From positions 186,001 to 250,000 of the forward strand of contig JADHMP010000001.1 in assembly GCA_016779985.1 (NCBI GenBank): a stretch of DNA of 64,000 bases, written 5' to 3'. Source of the DNA: JADHMP01 sp016779985 (lineage in GTDB: Bacteria > Bacteroidota > Bacteroidia > Flavobacteriales > Flavobacteriaceae). Both the position numbers and the translations under genes were made by a program. Positions 53,717 to 62,505 of this stretch are shown here, piece by piece; the stretch's first letter is position 1; each line of letters starts with the position of its first letter. The notes under the pieces are model-generated. The model had not been told where the DNA came from. It saw only the letters and a program-made list of their open reading frames with translations, and searched no databases.

Positions 53717-54139
53717 ATGAATTTAGTTAAAAAACAAACCCCTTGGTTCCCCTCTCTTTTAGATGAATTATTTCATTCTGATTGGAACACACAAATGCCA
53801 GCGTTTAATCAGGTACCTCCAGTAAACATCTTAGAAAATGACAAAGACTTTCTAGTTTCTTTAGCGGTTCCTGGCAAAACAAAAGATGATTTTGAGATCG
53901 CCGTAGACGAAGGGATTCTCAGTGTGGCTACCAAAGAGAAGGAGGAGAAAGTTGTAGAAAAAGGAAAGTTTACACGAAAAGAATTTGATTTTAAATACTT
54001 TAAAAGAAGCTTTACACTTCCAGATAGTGTTGACCCCACAAATATTGATGGTCGTTATGAAAACGGAGTATTGCAATTAACCTTGCCCAAATACAAGGAA
54101 GCACAGCCCCAACCTAGAAAACTAATTTCTATAAAATAA
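53717..54139 (+). CDS. Small heat-shock protein Hsp20
   Basis: A 140-residue holdase chaperone. The N-terminal arm (MNLVKKQTPWFPSLLDELF) is followed by an alpha-crystallin domain from about residue 35 (PPVNILENDKDFLVSLAVPG, then FTRKEFDFKYFKRSFTLPD and GVLQLTLPK). The C-terminal I-x-I anchor motif is weak (LISIK). No TAnnTTTG box is seen upstream; instead a TGACA repeat array is present, which may mean stress-specific control. A strong terminator follows. Confidence 0.94.
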   Translation: MNLVKKQTPWFPSLLDELFHSDWNTQMPAFNQVPPVNILENDKDFLVSLAVPGKTKDDFEIAVDEGILSVATKEKEEKVVEKGKFTRKEFDFKYFKRSFTLPDSVDPTNIDGRYENGVLQLTLPKYKEAQPQPRKLISIK

Positions 54140-54146
54140 CGAAATA

Positions 54147-55682
54147 TCAATTATTTGTTTTTGTTTGAATCGGCTCCTTTGGGAGTCGATTTTTTTTTGG
54201 CTCACTTTTGAAGTTTCGAAGGGCCTGATTGGGTTCCATAATCAATTCACCTTTCCAAAACGATGGATCATAAGCATTTTTTCTTTCTGGAATTACTTGG
54301 TGTTTGAATTCAAGTTTTTCAAAATTGGATTGAGAAAACGTTTCCTGATCAAGAACAACTAAATGTATTTTTTCATTGGTAATGAAATGCAAATCTGCAT
54401 CAAGTGCTAATTCATTTTGTTTTCTTCTACCGCGCACATTTTTATTTTTTTCAATGATGTTGATTGGTCTTTGCATTCCAGATTCATAACCTGATCCATT
54501 TTCAAAATATTGGAGTGCATAACGACCGTTTGGTAACTTCTTCATTTGAAAAAGTGTAGTTTTTAAAAACTCCTTATAAAAAACATTAAAAAGTTTAATT
54601 GATTTAACGGGTATGACGTTTTTGTATTCTATTCTGACCAAGGCAAAACGGTCTGCATCAACAAACATTTTTCCTTGGTAGTATCCCTTTTTTTTAGGTT
54701 TAAAATGAATTTCATAAACTGGAGTCTCTCCCATAAATGTCAAACCGATTAATTCAAAATCATAATGACGTTTTTTATCAAGAACACTTATTTTAAGCTC
54801 TTCTTTGTCGTACAGGCCACTCAAGATATTTTTCAACCGGTTGAGTGATCGTTCCATGTAATTCTTTGCTTTTTCTTGTTTACTATCTGCATCGGTTTTA
54901 GTCGAATCGGTCAACATCGCTCCTTGTAATTCACCGGCCTCAATTTTTTGGCTTAGCAAACCTGATCGCACTTTAAAATAGGAGTCCATTTTAATATTTT
55001 TTAAAAGAATTTGATCAAATAAACGGTCCATACCTTCAAAAACTAAATCATCTTCATCGGCTAATTCTAGGGCTTTTTCTACTTTCAATTTTTGATTTTC
55101 TTTTCCATGATTACCATAGCTATTAGCCAAAAATTCTTCATACCATGTGGCTTTTGGTGGAATGGTGGGGAGTAAACTATCCCAAAAAGATTGCCCAAGA
55201 GCAGGAATAGAATTGCGCCTCACCTTGACTAAAAGTTTTTTAAATTCCTGAGTGCCAGACTCTCTAAAAAAAACTCGTTTTTTGTTAAGATCAAAATCAT
55301 ATTTGAGATGAACATCAACTTCCAGTTGGTCAATAATATCTTCTACACTTAAGTTCCTATTTGTGAGCACAACTTCATCAAGTAGAAAGGGTTTTGGAGA
55401 TAAAATAAAAATAGAATCCTTGATGGTATGCAAAGCAAATTTTAAAGAATTATACCCTAAACTTGAAAGAAATAAGGTGTCTTTTGAATCAAGAGGAGTG
55501 TCTGAGGGGAGTTGAAACTGGCCCTCGTCGTTAGTGACCCAACCTTGTTTGTTATTCAGCATTATGGTTGCAAAGGGAATGGGATTTTGAGTCAAACTAT
55601 CAAGAACAACAAAATAGTTTTGAGCAATAGAAAATTGCACTATAAGAAAGAAAAGAGGAAATGAGTGGGGCATATGTTTCAT
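54147..55682 (-). CDS. Exported carboxypeptidase-regulatory-like domain protein
   Basis: A 511-residue exported protein. The signal peptide is MKHMPHSFPLFFLIVQFSIA (start may be the second M, nine bases later). A carboxypeptidase-D regulatory-like beta domain follows (VVLDSLTQNPIPFATIMLNN, GWVTNDEGQFQLP, LFLSSLGYNSLKF). The remaining 400 residues resemble the DUF5686-type body seen behind such domains in Bacteroidota, without any recognisable catalytic motif. It is not a TonB receptor: there is no barrel-closing pattern or plug. Its last codons are overlapped by the hsp20 terminator on the other strand. Confidence 0.83.
   Translation of the reverse strand: MKHMPHSFPLFFLIVQFSIAQNYFVVLDSLTQNPIPFATIMLNNKQGWVTNDEGQFQLPSDTPLDSKDTLFLSSLGYNSLKFALHTIKDSIFILSPKPFLLDEVVLTNRNLSVEDIIDQLEVDVHLKYDFDLNKKRVFFRESGTQEFKKLLVKVRRNSIPALGQSFWDSLLPTIPPKATWYEEFLANSYGNHGKENQKLKVEKALELADEDDLVFEGMDRLFDQILLKNIKMDSYFKVRSGLLSQKIEAGELQGAMLTDSTKTDADSKQEKAKNYMERSLNRLKNILSGLYDKEELKISVLDKKRHYDFELIGLTFMGETPVYEIHFKPKKKGYYQGKMFVDADRFALVRIEYKNVIPVKSIKLFNVFYKEFLKTTLFQMKKLPNGRYALQYFENGSGYESGMQRPINIIEKNKNVRGRRKQNELALDADLHFITNEKIHLVVLDQETFSQSNFEKLEFKHQVIPERKNAYDPSFWKGELIMEPNQALRNFKSEPKKNRLPKEPIQTKTNN
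54169..54198 (+). terminator. Rho-independent terminator of hsp20
   Basis: ATCGGCTCC-TTTG-GGAGTCGAT forms a nine-pair stem (one G-U) with nine T after it. It starts 30 bases after the hsp20 stop and lies inside the 3' coding end of the convergent gene. Confidence 0.88.
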
Positions 55683-55754
55683 AAAAATTAAGTTATATCA
55701 AATTGTATACCATGTTTTAATGGGCTAATGCTGTTCTTTGTTTTTAGCATACGT

Positions 55755-57755
55755 TTATGAGGTTGTACTCAATTGTTCTTGTAGATTTTTAACTTCATCA
55801 CGAAGCCTCGCTGCTTCAATAAAATCTAAAGATTTTGCTGCCACTTCCATCTCCTTTCTAGTGGTTCTAATTTTTTGTTCAATTTGAGGCTTGGTCAAAT
55901 ATCGTGTGGCCGCTTCTGCTGCTTTGCGTTCCTCTTGTTCGGTGGCATAAGTGGCTATGGAATTTTTAGAAAGAGCATTGTCTAAGGATTTGTTGAGTGC
56001 TTTAGGAGTAATGTTGTGCTTCACATTATATTCCATCTGTTTGTCCCGACGATAATTTGTTTCATCAATAGTCTTCTGCATACTTTTTGTGATTATATCA
56101 GCATACATAATAGCTTTTCCATTGATATTTCTAGCGGCTCTTCCCACTGTTTGCGTTAGTGATCGATTAGAACGTAAAAATCCTTCTTTATCCGCATCGA
56201 GAATTGCTACAAGAGATACTTCAGGAAGATCGAGACCCTCTCTAAGTAAATTCACACCAATTAGCACGTCAAAAATTCCTTTTCTCAAATCTTGCATAAT
56301 TTCTACTCTCTCTAGGGTATCAACATCACTATGAATATAGCGGCACCTAATTTGAATTCTACTTAAATATTTGGTGAGCTCTTCCGCCATTCTTTTTGTT
56401 AGTGTTGTCACTAATGTCCGTTCATCTTTTTCGACTCGTTGTTGAATTTCTTCAATCAGATCGTCAATTTGATTAGCACTAGGGCGAACCTCTATTTCGG
56501 GGTCCAAAAGGCCAGTGGGCCGAATGATTTGTTCAACAAAAACGCCTTCTGTTTTTTGCATTTCATAGTCAGCAGGGGTGGCACTGACATAGAGTACTTG
56601 ATTTTGAAGATTTTCAAACTCCTCAAATTTTAGAGGCCTGTTGTCCATGGCTGCAGGCAGTCTAAAACCATATTCAACCAGATTTTCTTTACGACTCCTG
56701 TCGCCTCCATACATGGCATGAACTTGAGAGATCGTTACATGGCTTTCATCCACAATCATAAGATAGTCTTGAGGGAAATAATCTAATAAACAAAAAGGCC
56801 TCGTTCCTGGTGCACGACCATCCAAATAGCGTGAATAGTTTTCAATTCCAGAACAATAGCCTAACTCTCTAATCATTTCTAAATCAAATTCAGTGCGCTC
56901 TTCAAGGCGCTTTGCCTCGAGGGGTTTCCCTATCTCTTTGAAATAATCAACCTGTTTTACTAAATCGTTCTGAATTTGATGAATGGCCTCCTGCATGCGG
57001 TCAGGAGAGGTGACAAAAATATTTGCTGGATATAGATTGATCTGATTGAATTGTTCTAAAATATTATTTTCAATGGGATCAAAAGATTCAATGAGTTCAA
57101 TTTCATCTCCAAAAAAATGGATCTTAAAGGCAATATCAGCATATCCTGGAAAAATGTCAATCACATCTCCATGTACCCTAAAATTTCCTCTAGCAAATTC
57201 ACCAGTCGTTCTAGAATAAAGACTTTGCACAAGACGATGCATTAACTTAGTCCGTGAGATTTTCTGATCTTGGGCTAATCCAATAACATTACTTTTAAAT
57301 TCTTGAGGATTTCCAATACCATAAAGGCAAGAAACAGAAGCAACCACCAACACATCTCTCCGACCAGAGAGTAGGGAAGAAGTTGTACTCAATCGTAGTT
57401 TTTCAATTTCTTCGTTAATAGACAGGTCTTTTTCAATATAGGTTCCAGATACTGGGATATAAGCTTCTGGCTGATAATAATCATAATAGGAAACAAAATA
57501 TTCAATGGCATTATTGGGAAAAAATTGCTTGAATTCTGAGTAGAGTTGAGCCGCTAAGGTTTTGTTATGGGCCAAAACTAAAGTGGGTCTTTCAAGTTGG
57601 TTGACTGCATTGGCCATGGTAAACGTTTTACCTGAACCAGTGACTCCCTGCAGAGTGACATAACGCTCTTTGTTTCTGAAACTTTCTATTATAGAAGCAA
57701 CAGCTTGTGGTTGATCACCCGTTGGTTTGAAATCTGATACTAGTTGAAATCCCAT
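55755..57755 (-). CDS. uvrB: Excinuclease ABC subunit B
   Basis: DNA-damage-verification helicase of nucleotide excision repair. The 666-residue protein has Walker A GVTGSGKT at 37-44, the beta-hairpin region VSYYDYYQPEAYIP, the DEAD-like VDESHVTI, motif VI QTVGRAARN and a C-terminal UVR domain (DFIEAARLRDEVKNLQEQL). Length is typical. Its -7 element lies 13 bases before the ATG. Divergent from the kinase-like unknown gene. Confidence 0.97.
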   Translation of the reverse strand: MGFQLVSDFKPTGDQPQAVASIIESFRNKERYVTLQGVTGSGKTFTMANAVNQLERPTLVLAHNKTLAAQLYSEFKQFFPNNAIEYFVSYYDYYQPEAYIPVSGTYIEKDLSINEEIEKLRLSTTSSLLSGRRDVLVVASVSCLYGIGNPQEFKSNVIGLAQDQKISRTKLMHRLVQSLYSRTTGEFARGNFRVHGDVIDIFPGYADIAFKIHFFGDEIELIESFDPIENNILEQFNQINLYPANIFVTSPDRMQEAIHQIQNDLVKQVDYFKEIGKPLEAKRLEERTEFDLEMIRELGYCSGIENYSRYLDGRAPGTRPFCLLDYFPQDYLMIVDESHVTISQVHAMYGGDRSRKENLVEYGFRLPAAMDNRPLKFEEFENLQNQVLYVSATPADYEMQKTEGVFVEQIIRPTGLLDPEIEVRPSANQIDDLIEEIQQRVEKDERTLVTTLTKRMAEELTKYLSRIQIRCRYIHSDVDTLERVEIMQDLRKGIFDVLIGVNLLREGLDLPEVSLVAILDADKEGFLRSNRSLTQTVGRAARNINGKAIMYADIITKSMQKTIDETNYRRDKQMEYNVKHNITPKALNKSLDNALSKNSIATYATEQEERKAAEAATRYLTKPQIEQKIRTTRKEMEVAAKSLDFIEAARLRDEVKNLQEQLSTTS

Positions 57756-57768
57756 CTATTTTAAAACT

Positions 57769-57776
57769 CAAAAGTA
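57769..57776 (-). promoter_or_regulatory. -7 element (TACTTTTG) for uvrB
   Basis: Perfect TAnnTTTG on the minus strand, 13 bases before the uvrB ATG. Confidence 0.55.
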
Positions 57777-57873
57777 AGAATTAATTTAGCTTTTCTTTCG
57801 TCTGTTGTATGAAGCTTACCATACCAGGCAAGTTGAAATTAAATGAAATGTAGTATTTTAGAAAAAAGTCAAA

Positions 57874-58938
57874 ATGGCTGAAGAAAAATTAATTTCCAAG
57901 AAGAAACCTTTTTATCCAATTTCTACTGCGTTAGAAGGTTTTTTAAGGTCATACAATCGTTGGATTAATACTCCCATTTTTTACAGTGATTTACTCCGGT
58001 TTTCAGGATCTGTTGCGGTCTATGATCAAGAAGATAAAGACACATTATGGGTCAGAGTATTTTATCCTGATAGTGAACGAAGAGAGATTGACTATAATCT
58101 AAAGAAAGTATATACCCTGTTGCACTCTGATGGAAATGAAAACGATATACCCCATTTAAATATTGATGCGATTGACTATTGTACTTTTGGAAATTCAAAG
58201 CCCTTTAGAATTAAAATCAGAAATATCCTCAATGATAATTTCACCTATTATTATGTAAAAAAAACAGATGCTTCAAGAGTATTCGGTTTGGAATATGAGC
58301 ATATGCTTTCTCCTTATAACCTCAACTTTTTAGTCAATAGTGATGCATTAATTGAGGAACATATTTCTGGTATACCAGGAGATCATTTTATTGAAAACTT
58401 TTTATCTAAATGCACAGCTTCTGAAAAAGCGCAAATTGCCAAAGAATATGTAAAATTTAATGAACGCAGTATGATCCGTTTATTGGGTGATATGCGCTCC
58501 TATAACTATGTTGTTGTTCCTACACATGATTTTGATCAAGTAGTTTATAAAATTCGTGCTATAGACTTTGACCAACAATCTTTTGAAGGAAAGCTTTCTG
58601 TTTATCGACCACAATTTTTTAAAGAAAATCAACCGATTATGGAACTTGTTCGCGCTAAATTAAACTACGATTCGATTACTCAATATAAGATTGAAGAGCG
58701 ATCAATTGTGGCTAGAAGAATTATGAGTTTCGAAAACCGTTTAATGAAGCTTGTTGACATCATGCGACAAAGTGTGCTGACTCGACCAGAAAATTTAGTT
58801 CGATTGCGAACGGAGATTTTTAAATTCACGCAAGACAATGCCTTTAAGGAAAGTGAATCAATGGGAGATATTATGAAAGCTAGTTTTGATTTTGTAAAGC
58901 GACATTATCAAAAAGAAAATATGTACGACCTTTTCTAA
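57874..58938 (+). CDS. Unnamed protein with protein-kinase-like motifs
   Basis: A 354-residue cytoplasmic protein (MAEEKLISKKKPFYPISTAL) that I cannot assign to a named family. Read with kinase folds in mind, it shows a possible beta-3 lysine at K129/K130 in FTYYYVKKTD, a helix-C-like glutamate at E140 or E142, a hinge-like LIEEHISGIPGDHF (159-172), a catalytic-loop-like LLGDMRSYNYVVV with D206 and N211, and a metal-loop-like AIDFDQQ at 229-235. The C-terminal 100 residues are helical. This order and spacing fit an aminoglycoside-kinase or HipA-like fold, but it is inference. It overlaps the convergent pRiA4b-like gene by four bases. Confidence 0.8.
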   Translation: MAEEKLISKKKPFYPISTALEGFLRSYNRWINTPIFYSDLLRFSGSVAVYDQEDKDTLWVRVFYPDSERREIDYNLKKVYTLLHSDGNENDIPHLNIDAIDYCTFGNSKPFRIKIRNILNDNFTYYYVKKTDASRVFGLEYEHMLSPYNLNFLVNSDALIEEHISGIPGDHFIENFLSKCTASEKAQIAKEYVKFNERSMIRLLGDMRSYNYVVVPTHDFDQVVYKIRAIDFDQQSFEGKLSVYRPQFFKENQPIMELVRAKLNYDSITQYKIEERSIVARRIMSFENRLMKLVDIMRQSVLTRPENLVRLRTEIFKFTQDNAFKESESMGDIMKASFDFVKRHYQKENMYDLF

Positions 58939-59426
58939 TAAAAGCTTTCATCGGATTCATAAAAAGTGTCCTCATCAGCCTCATTTTCATCCTCGGGAGG
59001 TGTAGGTTCTGCAGCTTCTTTAAATGATTTTTCTGGAGCTTCTTCTGGCACCTCACCTTGACCGAAAATAAGATTAGGATATTCAATACCTGCGGCGGGT
59101 TCTCCAACTTCCATCAATTCAATAAAAAAGGTCCACAAATTCAAGAAATCATAAATGTAAATCAGTTTGTGATGGTCTGCATCAAAAAAGGTATTGAGAG
59201 GCTGTTGTGCTTGTGAATCAACATCATCTAGGTCCAGTAGTGGCAATTCTTCACCCTGAACCCATTCCTCATTGGTTCGATAAAAAGAGGCCATTTCATT
59301 GCCCAAAAAACCAAATGCTTGGGTAATGCTCAAGTGTAAATCGTCTAGCGAAGCCGAAGCCTCAATTTCAAGATCTCTAAATACGTCTTGCTCTACATCT
59401 AAGATGACACGAAGGCGGTAAATCAT
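58935..59426 (-). CDS. Plasmid pRiA4b ORF-3-like domain protein
   Basis: A 163-residue protein beginning MIYRLRVILDVEQDVFRDLEI, with SLDDLHLSITQAFGFLGNEMASFY and a central ELPLLDLDDVD, the pattern of the pRiA4b ORF-3 (IS1096-associated) fold. The tail (from about residue 125) is strongly acidic and proline-rich. The family name derives from a plasmid, but no transposase or plasmid gene is near and homologues are common on Bacteroidota chromosomes. Function unknown. It overlaps ctaA by four bases and is likely the last gene of the tsaC-cca-ctaA run. Confidence 0.82.
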   Translation of the reverse strand: MIYRLRVILDVEQDVFRDLEIEASASLDDLHLSITQAFGFLGNEMASFYRTNEEWVQGEELPLLDLDDVDSQAQQPLNTFFDADHHKLIYIYDFLNLWTFFIELMEVGEPAAGIEYPNLIFGQGEVPEEAPEKSFKEAAEPTPPEDENEADEDTFYESDESFY

Positions 59427-60448
59427 AGGCGAAAGTTGTTAATTTTTAATACGAATATAAAAAAGGTTTGGGCACCAAAAAGCAAACTTGCAAAAAGAAG
59501 GTGTAGGGGTTGAGAGGCAAAAGGAAAATCCCAATAATACATCAAAATCCCAGTACTTATTTCTAAGCCAATAAAGAGTAACATAAATTGAAGAGCAGTA
59601 GGAATTTTTCCCTTTTTGAAGAAAGAAACAAAAAGATAAGCGTGCACAAAAAAGACCAAAAGCGAAAAGCTTCTATGGATGAAGAACAGCACAGGTGGCT
59701 TTGCGAGCCATGCTGCAGCATTGGACAAATTAAAAGCATGCATTTGAACATCAATAAACTGTCTTACTTGGGTGCCCATACCAATTTGAATAAGGGTTAA
59801 TATAAGCCCAAAATAAGCAATGTTTTTAGTGGTTTTAGAAACAGTAAAAATTTCTTTTTTAGCAGGACTCCAGTACAGCAGTAGGATAAGACACCCCACT
59901 AAAAGGAGAGCCATTGTCATGTGGAGCGAAATTTTTAGGGGTAACAAATTAGAATCGACTACAGTTTTCCCCAACCAGGCTTGAAACAAAATGCCAACGA
60001 CAGTTAAAAAAGCTAAAAAAGTAATTTTCTTTTGCGTTTTCCAATAGCTCAAACTACTAGCAAAGACAAGCAATATTGCTAACCCTGAAAGAGCTCCTAA
60101 AAGCCTATTGATATATTCAATCCAAGTGTGATAGGGATTGAATACAGCATAGTCGTGTTTTGTATAAGGTTCCCAATAGACCGGATTGTATTGTAGAGAA
60201 GAAACAAAATCATCTTTTGCTAAGCGAAGAGATTCTCCAATAATAATAACCTCACCCTTATTATACTCGTGTTGAGGTTTCCAATCCAATTGATCTCTTT
60301 GAGTTGGAGGGATAAGATAGCCAAAGCATTTGGGCCAATCTGGACAACCCATACCACTTCCTGTCATCCGAACAATTGCACCTGCAGCAATTACAAGGTA
60401 GATTAAAACCAGCGCTATGGTAGTAAATTTATGAAGTCTCTTTTTCAT
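59423..60448 (-). CDS. ctaA: Heme A synthase (CtaA/COX15)
   Basis: Oxidises a methyl group of heme O to make heme A for cytochrome oxidase. The 341-residue protein has about eight membrane segments. It starts with ALVLIYLVIAAGAIVRMTGS and the GMGCPDWPKCFG cysteine pair, followed by a histidine-containing WIEYINRLLGAL, LKISLHMTMALLLVG and FIHRSFSLLVFFVHAY, the paired-histidine helices of the family. It overlaps the CCA gene by 20 bases and the next gene by four. Confidence 0.94.
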   Translation of the reverse strand: MKKRLHKFTTIALVLIYLVIAAGAIVRMTGSGMGCPDWPKCFGYLIPPTQRDQLDWKPQHEYNKGEVIIIGESLRLAKDDFVSSLQYNPVYWEPYTKHDYAVFNPYHTWIEYINRLLGALSGLAILLVFASSLSYWKTQKKITFLAFLTVVGILFQAWLGKTVVDSNLLPLKISLHMTMALLLVGCLILLLYWSPAKKEIFTVSKTTKNIAYFGLILTLIQIGMGTQVRQFIDVQMHAFNLSNAAAWLAKPPVLFFIHRSFSLLVFFVHAYLFVSFFKKGKIPTALQFMLLFIGLEISTGILMYYWDFPFASQPLHLLFASLLFGAQTFFIFVLKINNFRL

Positions 60449-61871
60449 GAGCTTCTAGGCCTAATTTTTTTCCTTCAATTTTCATTCTTTCCCACGCTGC
60501 GTCGTATACATTGGGAATTTCTCCGTCTAAAATAGCCTCTTTAAGGGCTTCTTTTATTATACCAATAGGTTTTGAGGGAGGAAGATTGAAATAATTCATA
60601 ATCATGGCTCCAGTAACGGGAGGCTGAAAATTTCTAATTTTATCTTTTTCCTCAACAACTTTCATTTTCTTTCTAACCAGTTTAAAATTGTTGTGATATC
60701 GTGCAAAACGGTTAGGGTTTTTGGTAGTTATATCTGCTTCACAAAGTGTCATTAAATCTTCAATATAATCTCCAGCATCATAAATCAGACGTCTCACGGC
60801 AGCATCTGTAACTTGATCATCTGCAATTACAATGGGTCTGGAACTCATAAAGACCAGTTTTTGGACATATTTCATTTTCTCATTCAACGGCATCTTGAGT
60901 CTTTTGAAAAGTTGATAGACCATTTTAGAACCCACCAATTCATGATTGTGAAAGGTCCACCCAATGGTAGGGTGAAATTTTTTTGTTGAGGCCTTTCCTA
61001 TGTCATGTAATAAAGCGGCCCACCTCAACCATAAGTTGTTGGTTTTTTTGGCAATATTATCGACTACTTCCAATGTGTGATAAAAATTGTCTTTATGTCT
61101 CTGACCTTCTTTTTCATCAATACCTTTAAGTGCAACAAGCTCAGGTAGTATATAAGGCAAAAGCCCGGTTTGTTGAAGTAAAATGAAGCCTTCAGAAGGG
61201 CTATCTGTCTCTAATATTTTATTTAGTTCAACAACGATTCTTTCTTTAGAAATAATTTTAATGCGTTCTGCATTTTTGCGAATGGCGTTGAGTGATTCAG
61301 GCACAATAGAAAAATTTAATTGAGTTGCAAATCGAATGGCTCTAAGCATTCTCAGCGGGTCGTCAGTGTATGTTGTGTCAGGATCTCTAGGCGTACGTAA
61401 AAGCCTTTTTTCTAGGTCATCAAGACCTGCAAATGGATCTAATAGTGTTCCAAAGTTTTCTTTATTGAGGCTTACGGCAAGTGCATTTATGGTGAAGTCT
61501 CTTCTAAGTTGATCCTCTTCTAATGTGCCTTCACTCACCGCTGGATTTCTACTTTCGATGGTATAAGATTCTTTTCGAGCCCCCACAAATTCGAGTGTTA
61601 CATCACCCCATTGAAGCATGGCTGTTCCATAAGTTTTAAATACTTGTACTTGACGAGTGATTTTAAGTTTTTTTTGAATTGCTTTCGCCAAGGCTATTCC
61701 TGAGCCCACTACAACAATATCAATGTCTTGTTTTGCTCCACGATCCAATAAATAATCTCGAACAAAACCCCCTACAATATAAGTTTCAAGACCCATTTCA
61801 TCGGCTGTCTCTTGCAGCTCCCTGAAAACAGGGGTGTCGATTAGATGCTTAAAATGGACATTGTTTTTCAC
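60429..61871 (-). CDS. cca: CCA-adding-type tRNA nucleotidyltransferase with HD domain
   Basis: A 480-residue class II nucleotidyltransferase that adds or repairs the CCA end of tRNA. The catalytic core shows VGGFVRDYLLD and the DID metal motif (KQDIDIVVVGSG). The RRDFTINALAV and RMLRAIRFATQL signatures follow, and then a C-terminal HD domain (WAALLHDIGKA near residue 286) of the kind attached to many bacterial enzymes. Whether it makes the whole CCA or only part is not decided by sequence alone. It overlaps tsaC by four bases. Confidence 0.92.
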   Translation of the reverse strand: MKNNVHFKHLIDTPVFRELQETADEMGLETYIVGGFVRDYLLDRGAKQDIDIVVVGSGIALAKAIQKKLKITRQVQVFKTYGTAMLQWGDVTLEFVGARKESYTIESRNPAVSEGTLEEDQLRRDFTINALAVSLNKENFGTLLDPFAGLDDLEKRLLRTPRDPDTTYTDDPLRMLRAIRFATQLNFSIVPESLNAIRKNAERIKIISKERIVVELNKILETDSPSEGFILLQQTGLLPYILPELVALKGIDEKEGQRHKDNFYHTLEVVDNIAKKTNNLWLRWAALLHDIGKASTKKFHPTIGWTFHNHELVGSKMVYQLFKRLKMPLNEKMKYVQKLVFMSSRPIVIADDQVTDAAVRRLIYDAGDYIEDLMTLCEADITTKNPNRFARYHNNFKLVRKKMKVVEEKDKIRNFQPPVTGAMIMNYFNLPPSKPIGIIKEALKEAILDGEIPNVYDAAWERMKIEGKKLGLEAHEKETS

Positions 61872-62419
61872 GGGCGAAGAATCGTTATTGAATTCTTATT
61901 TTCAATTTTAATTATGCGTGAAGGATTTCCACAATCTTTTTCTTGCATCAAAGGTACGATATAGTCTACCCCATCCAAAATTTCCTGAGAAACTTCATTA
62001 AAATTTTTGGGTGTCGAAAAACCACTAAGATTTGCAGATGTTGAAATAATTGCTTTTCCAAAAGCATCAAGCAATTCTTCTAAAAAAGGATTTTTTGGAA
62101 TGCGCAAAGCAATGGTTTGTTCATCGCTAAGCATATTTTTTGCTAACCCTTTTGGATTTGAATATATTATCGTTGTTGGACGTTCACTTTCAAGATAGGG
62201 TTCTATTTCTTTTGGGATAGGGCCAACATAGTGTTCTAATTTTTCTTTTGAACCCACCAGCCCAATGAGGGCTTTAGCATCATTTCTTTTTTTTAATTCA
62301 TAAATGCGTTGCACTACATCAGCCCTTGTGGCGTCTCCTCCAACGCCCCAAACCGTGTCTGTAGGATATAAAATAACTTTCCCTTGATTTAAATAAGACA
62401 GTGTTTGTTGAACAACCAT
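61868..62419 (-). CDS. tsaC: Threonylcarbamoyl-AMP synthase (Sua5/YciO/YrdC)
   Basis: Makes threonylcarbamoyl-AMP for the t6A modification of tRNA. The 183-residue single-domain protein has ILYPTDTVWGVGGDATR at the start, KKRNDAKALIGLV, ERPTTIIYSNPKGLAKNM, ALRIPKN and ISTSANLSG, the YrdC-fold motifs. It is the first gene of the tsaC-cca-ctaA run, two tRNA-maturation genes coupled by an ATGA overlap. Its -7 element ends only four bases before the start codon. Confidence 0.94.
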   Translation of the reverse strand: MVVQQTLSYLNQGKVILYPTDTVWGVGGDATRADVVQRIYELKKRNDAKALIGLVGSKEKLEHYVGPIPKEIEPYLESERPTTIIYSNPKGLAKNMLSDEQTIALRIPKNPFLEELLDAFGKAIISTSANLSGFSTPKNFNEVSQEILDGVDYIVPLMQEKDCGNPSRIIKIENKNSITILRP

Positions 62420-62423
62420 TAGT

Positions 62424-62431
62424 CAAAAATA
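62424..62431 (-). promoter_or_regulatory. -7 element (TATTTTTG) for tsaC
   Basis: Perfect TAnnTTTG on the minus strand, four bases before the tsaC ATG, so the mRNA may be leaderless. Confidence 0.5.
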
Positions 62432-62505
62432 GTTTAAACCCAACGGATTATAAAACAATTCATTTTTTAGAAAAACTACCAGCCAGATATGGGTTTTACG
62501 ATAAA

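Noticed and set aside
58935..59426. Mobile element suggested by the pRiA4b ORF-3 name
   Set aside because: No transposase, terminal repeats or plasmid genes nearby; the family is common on chromosomes.
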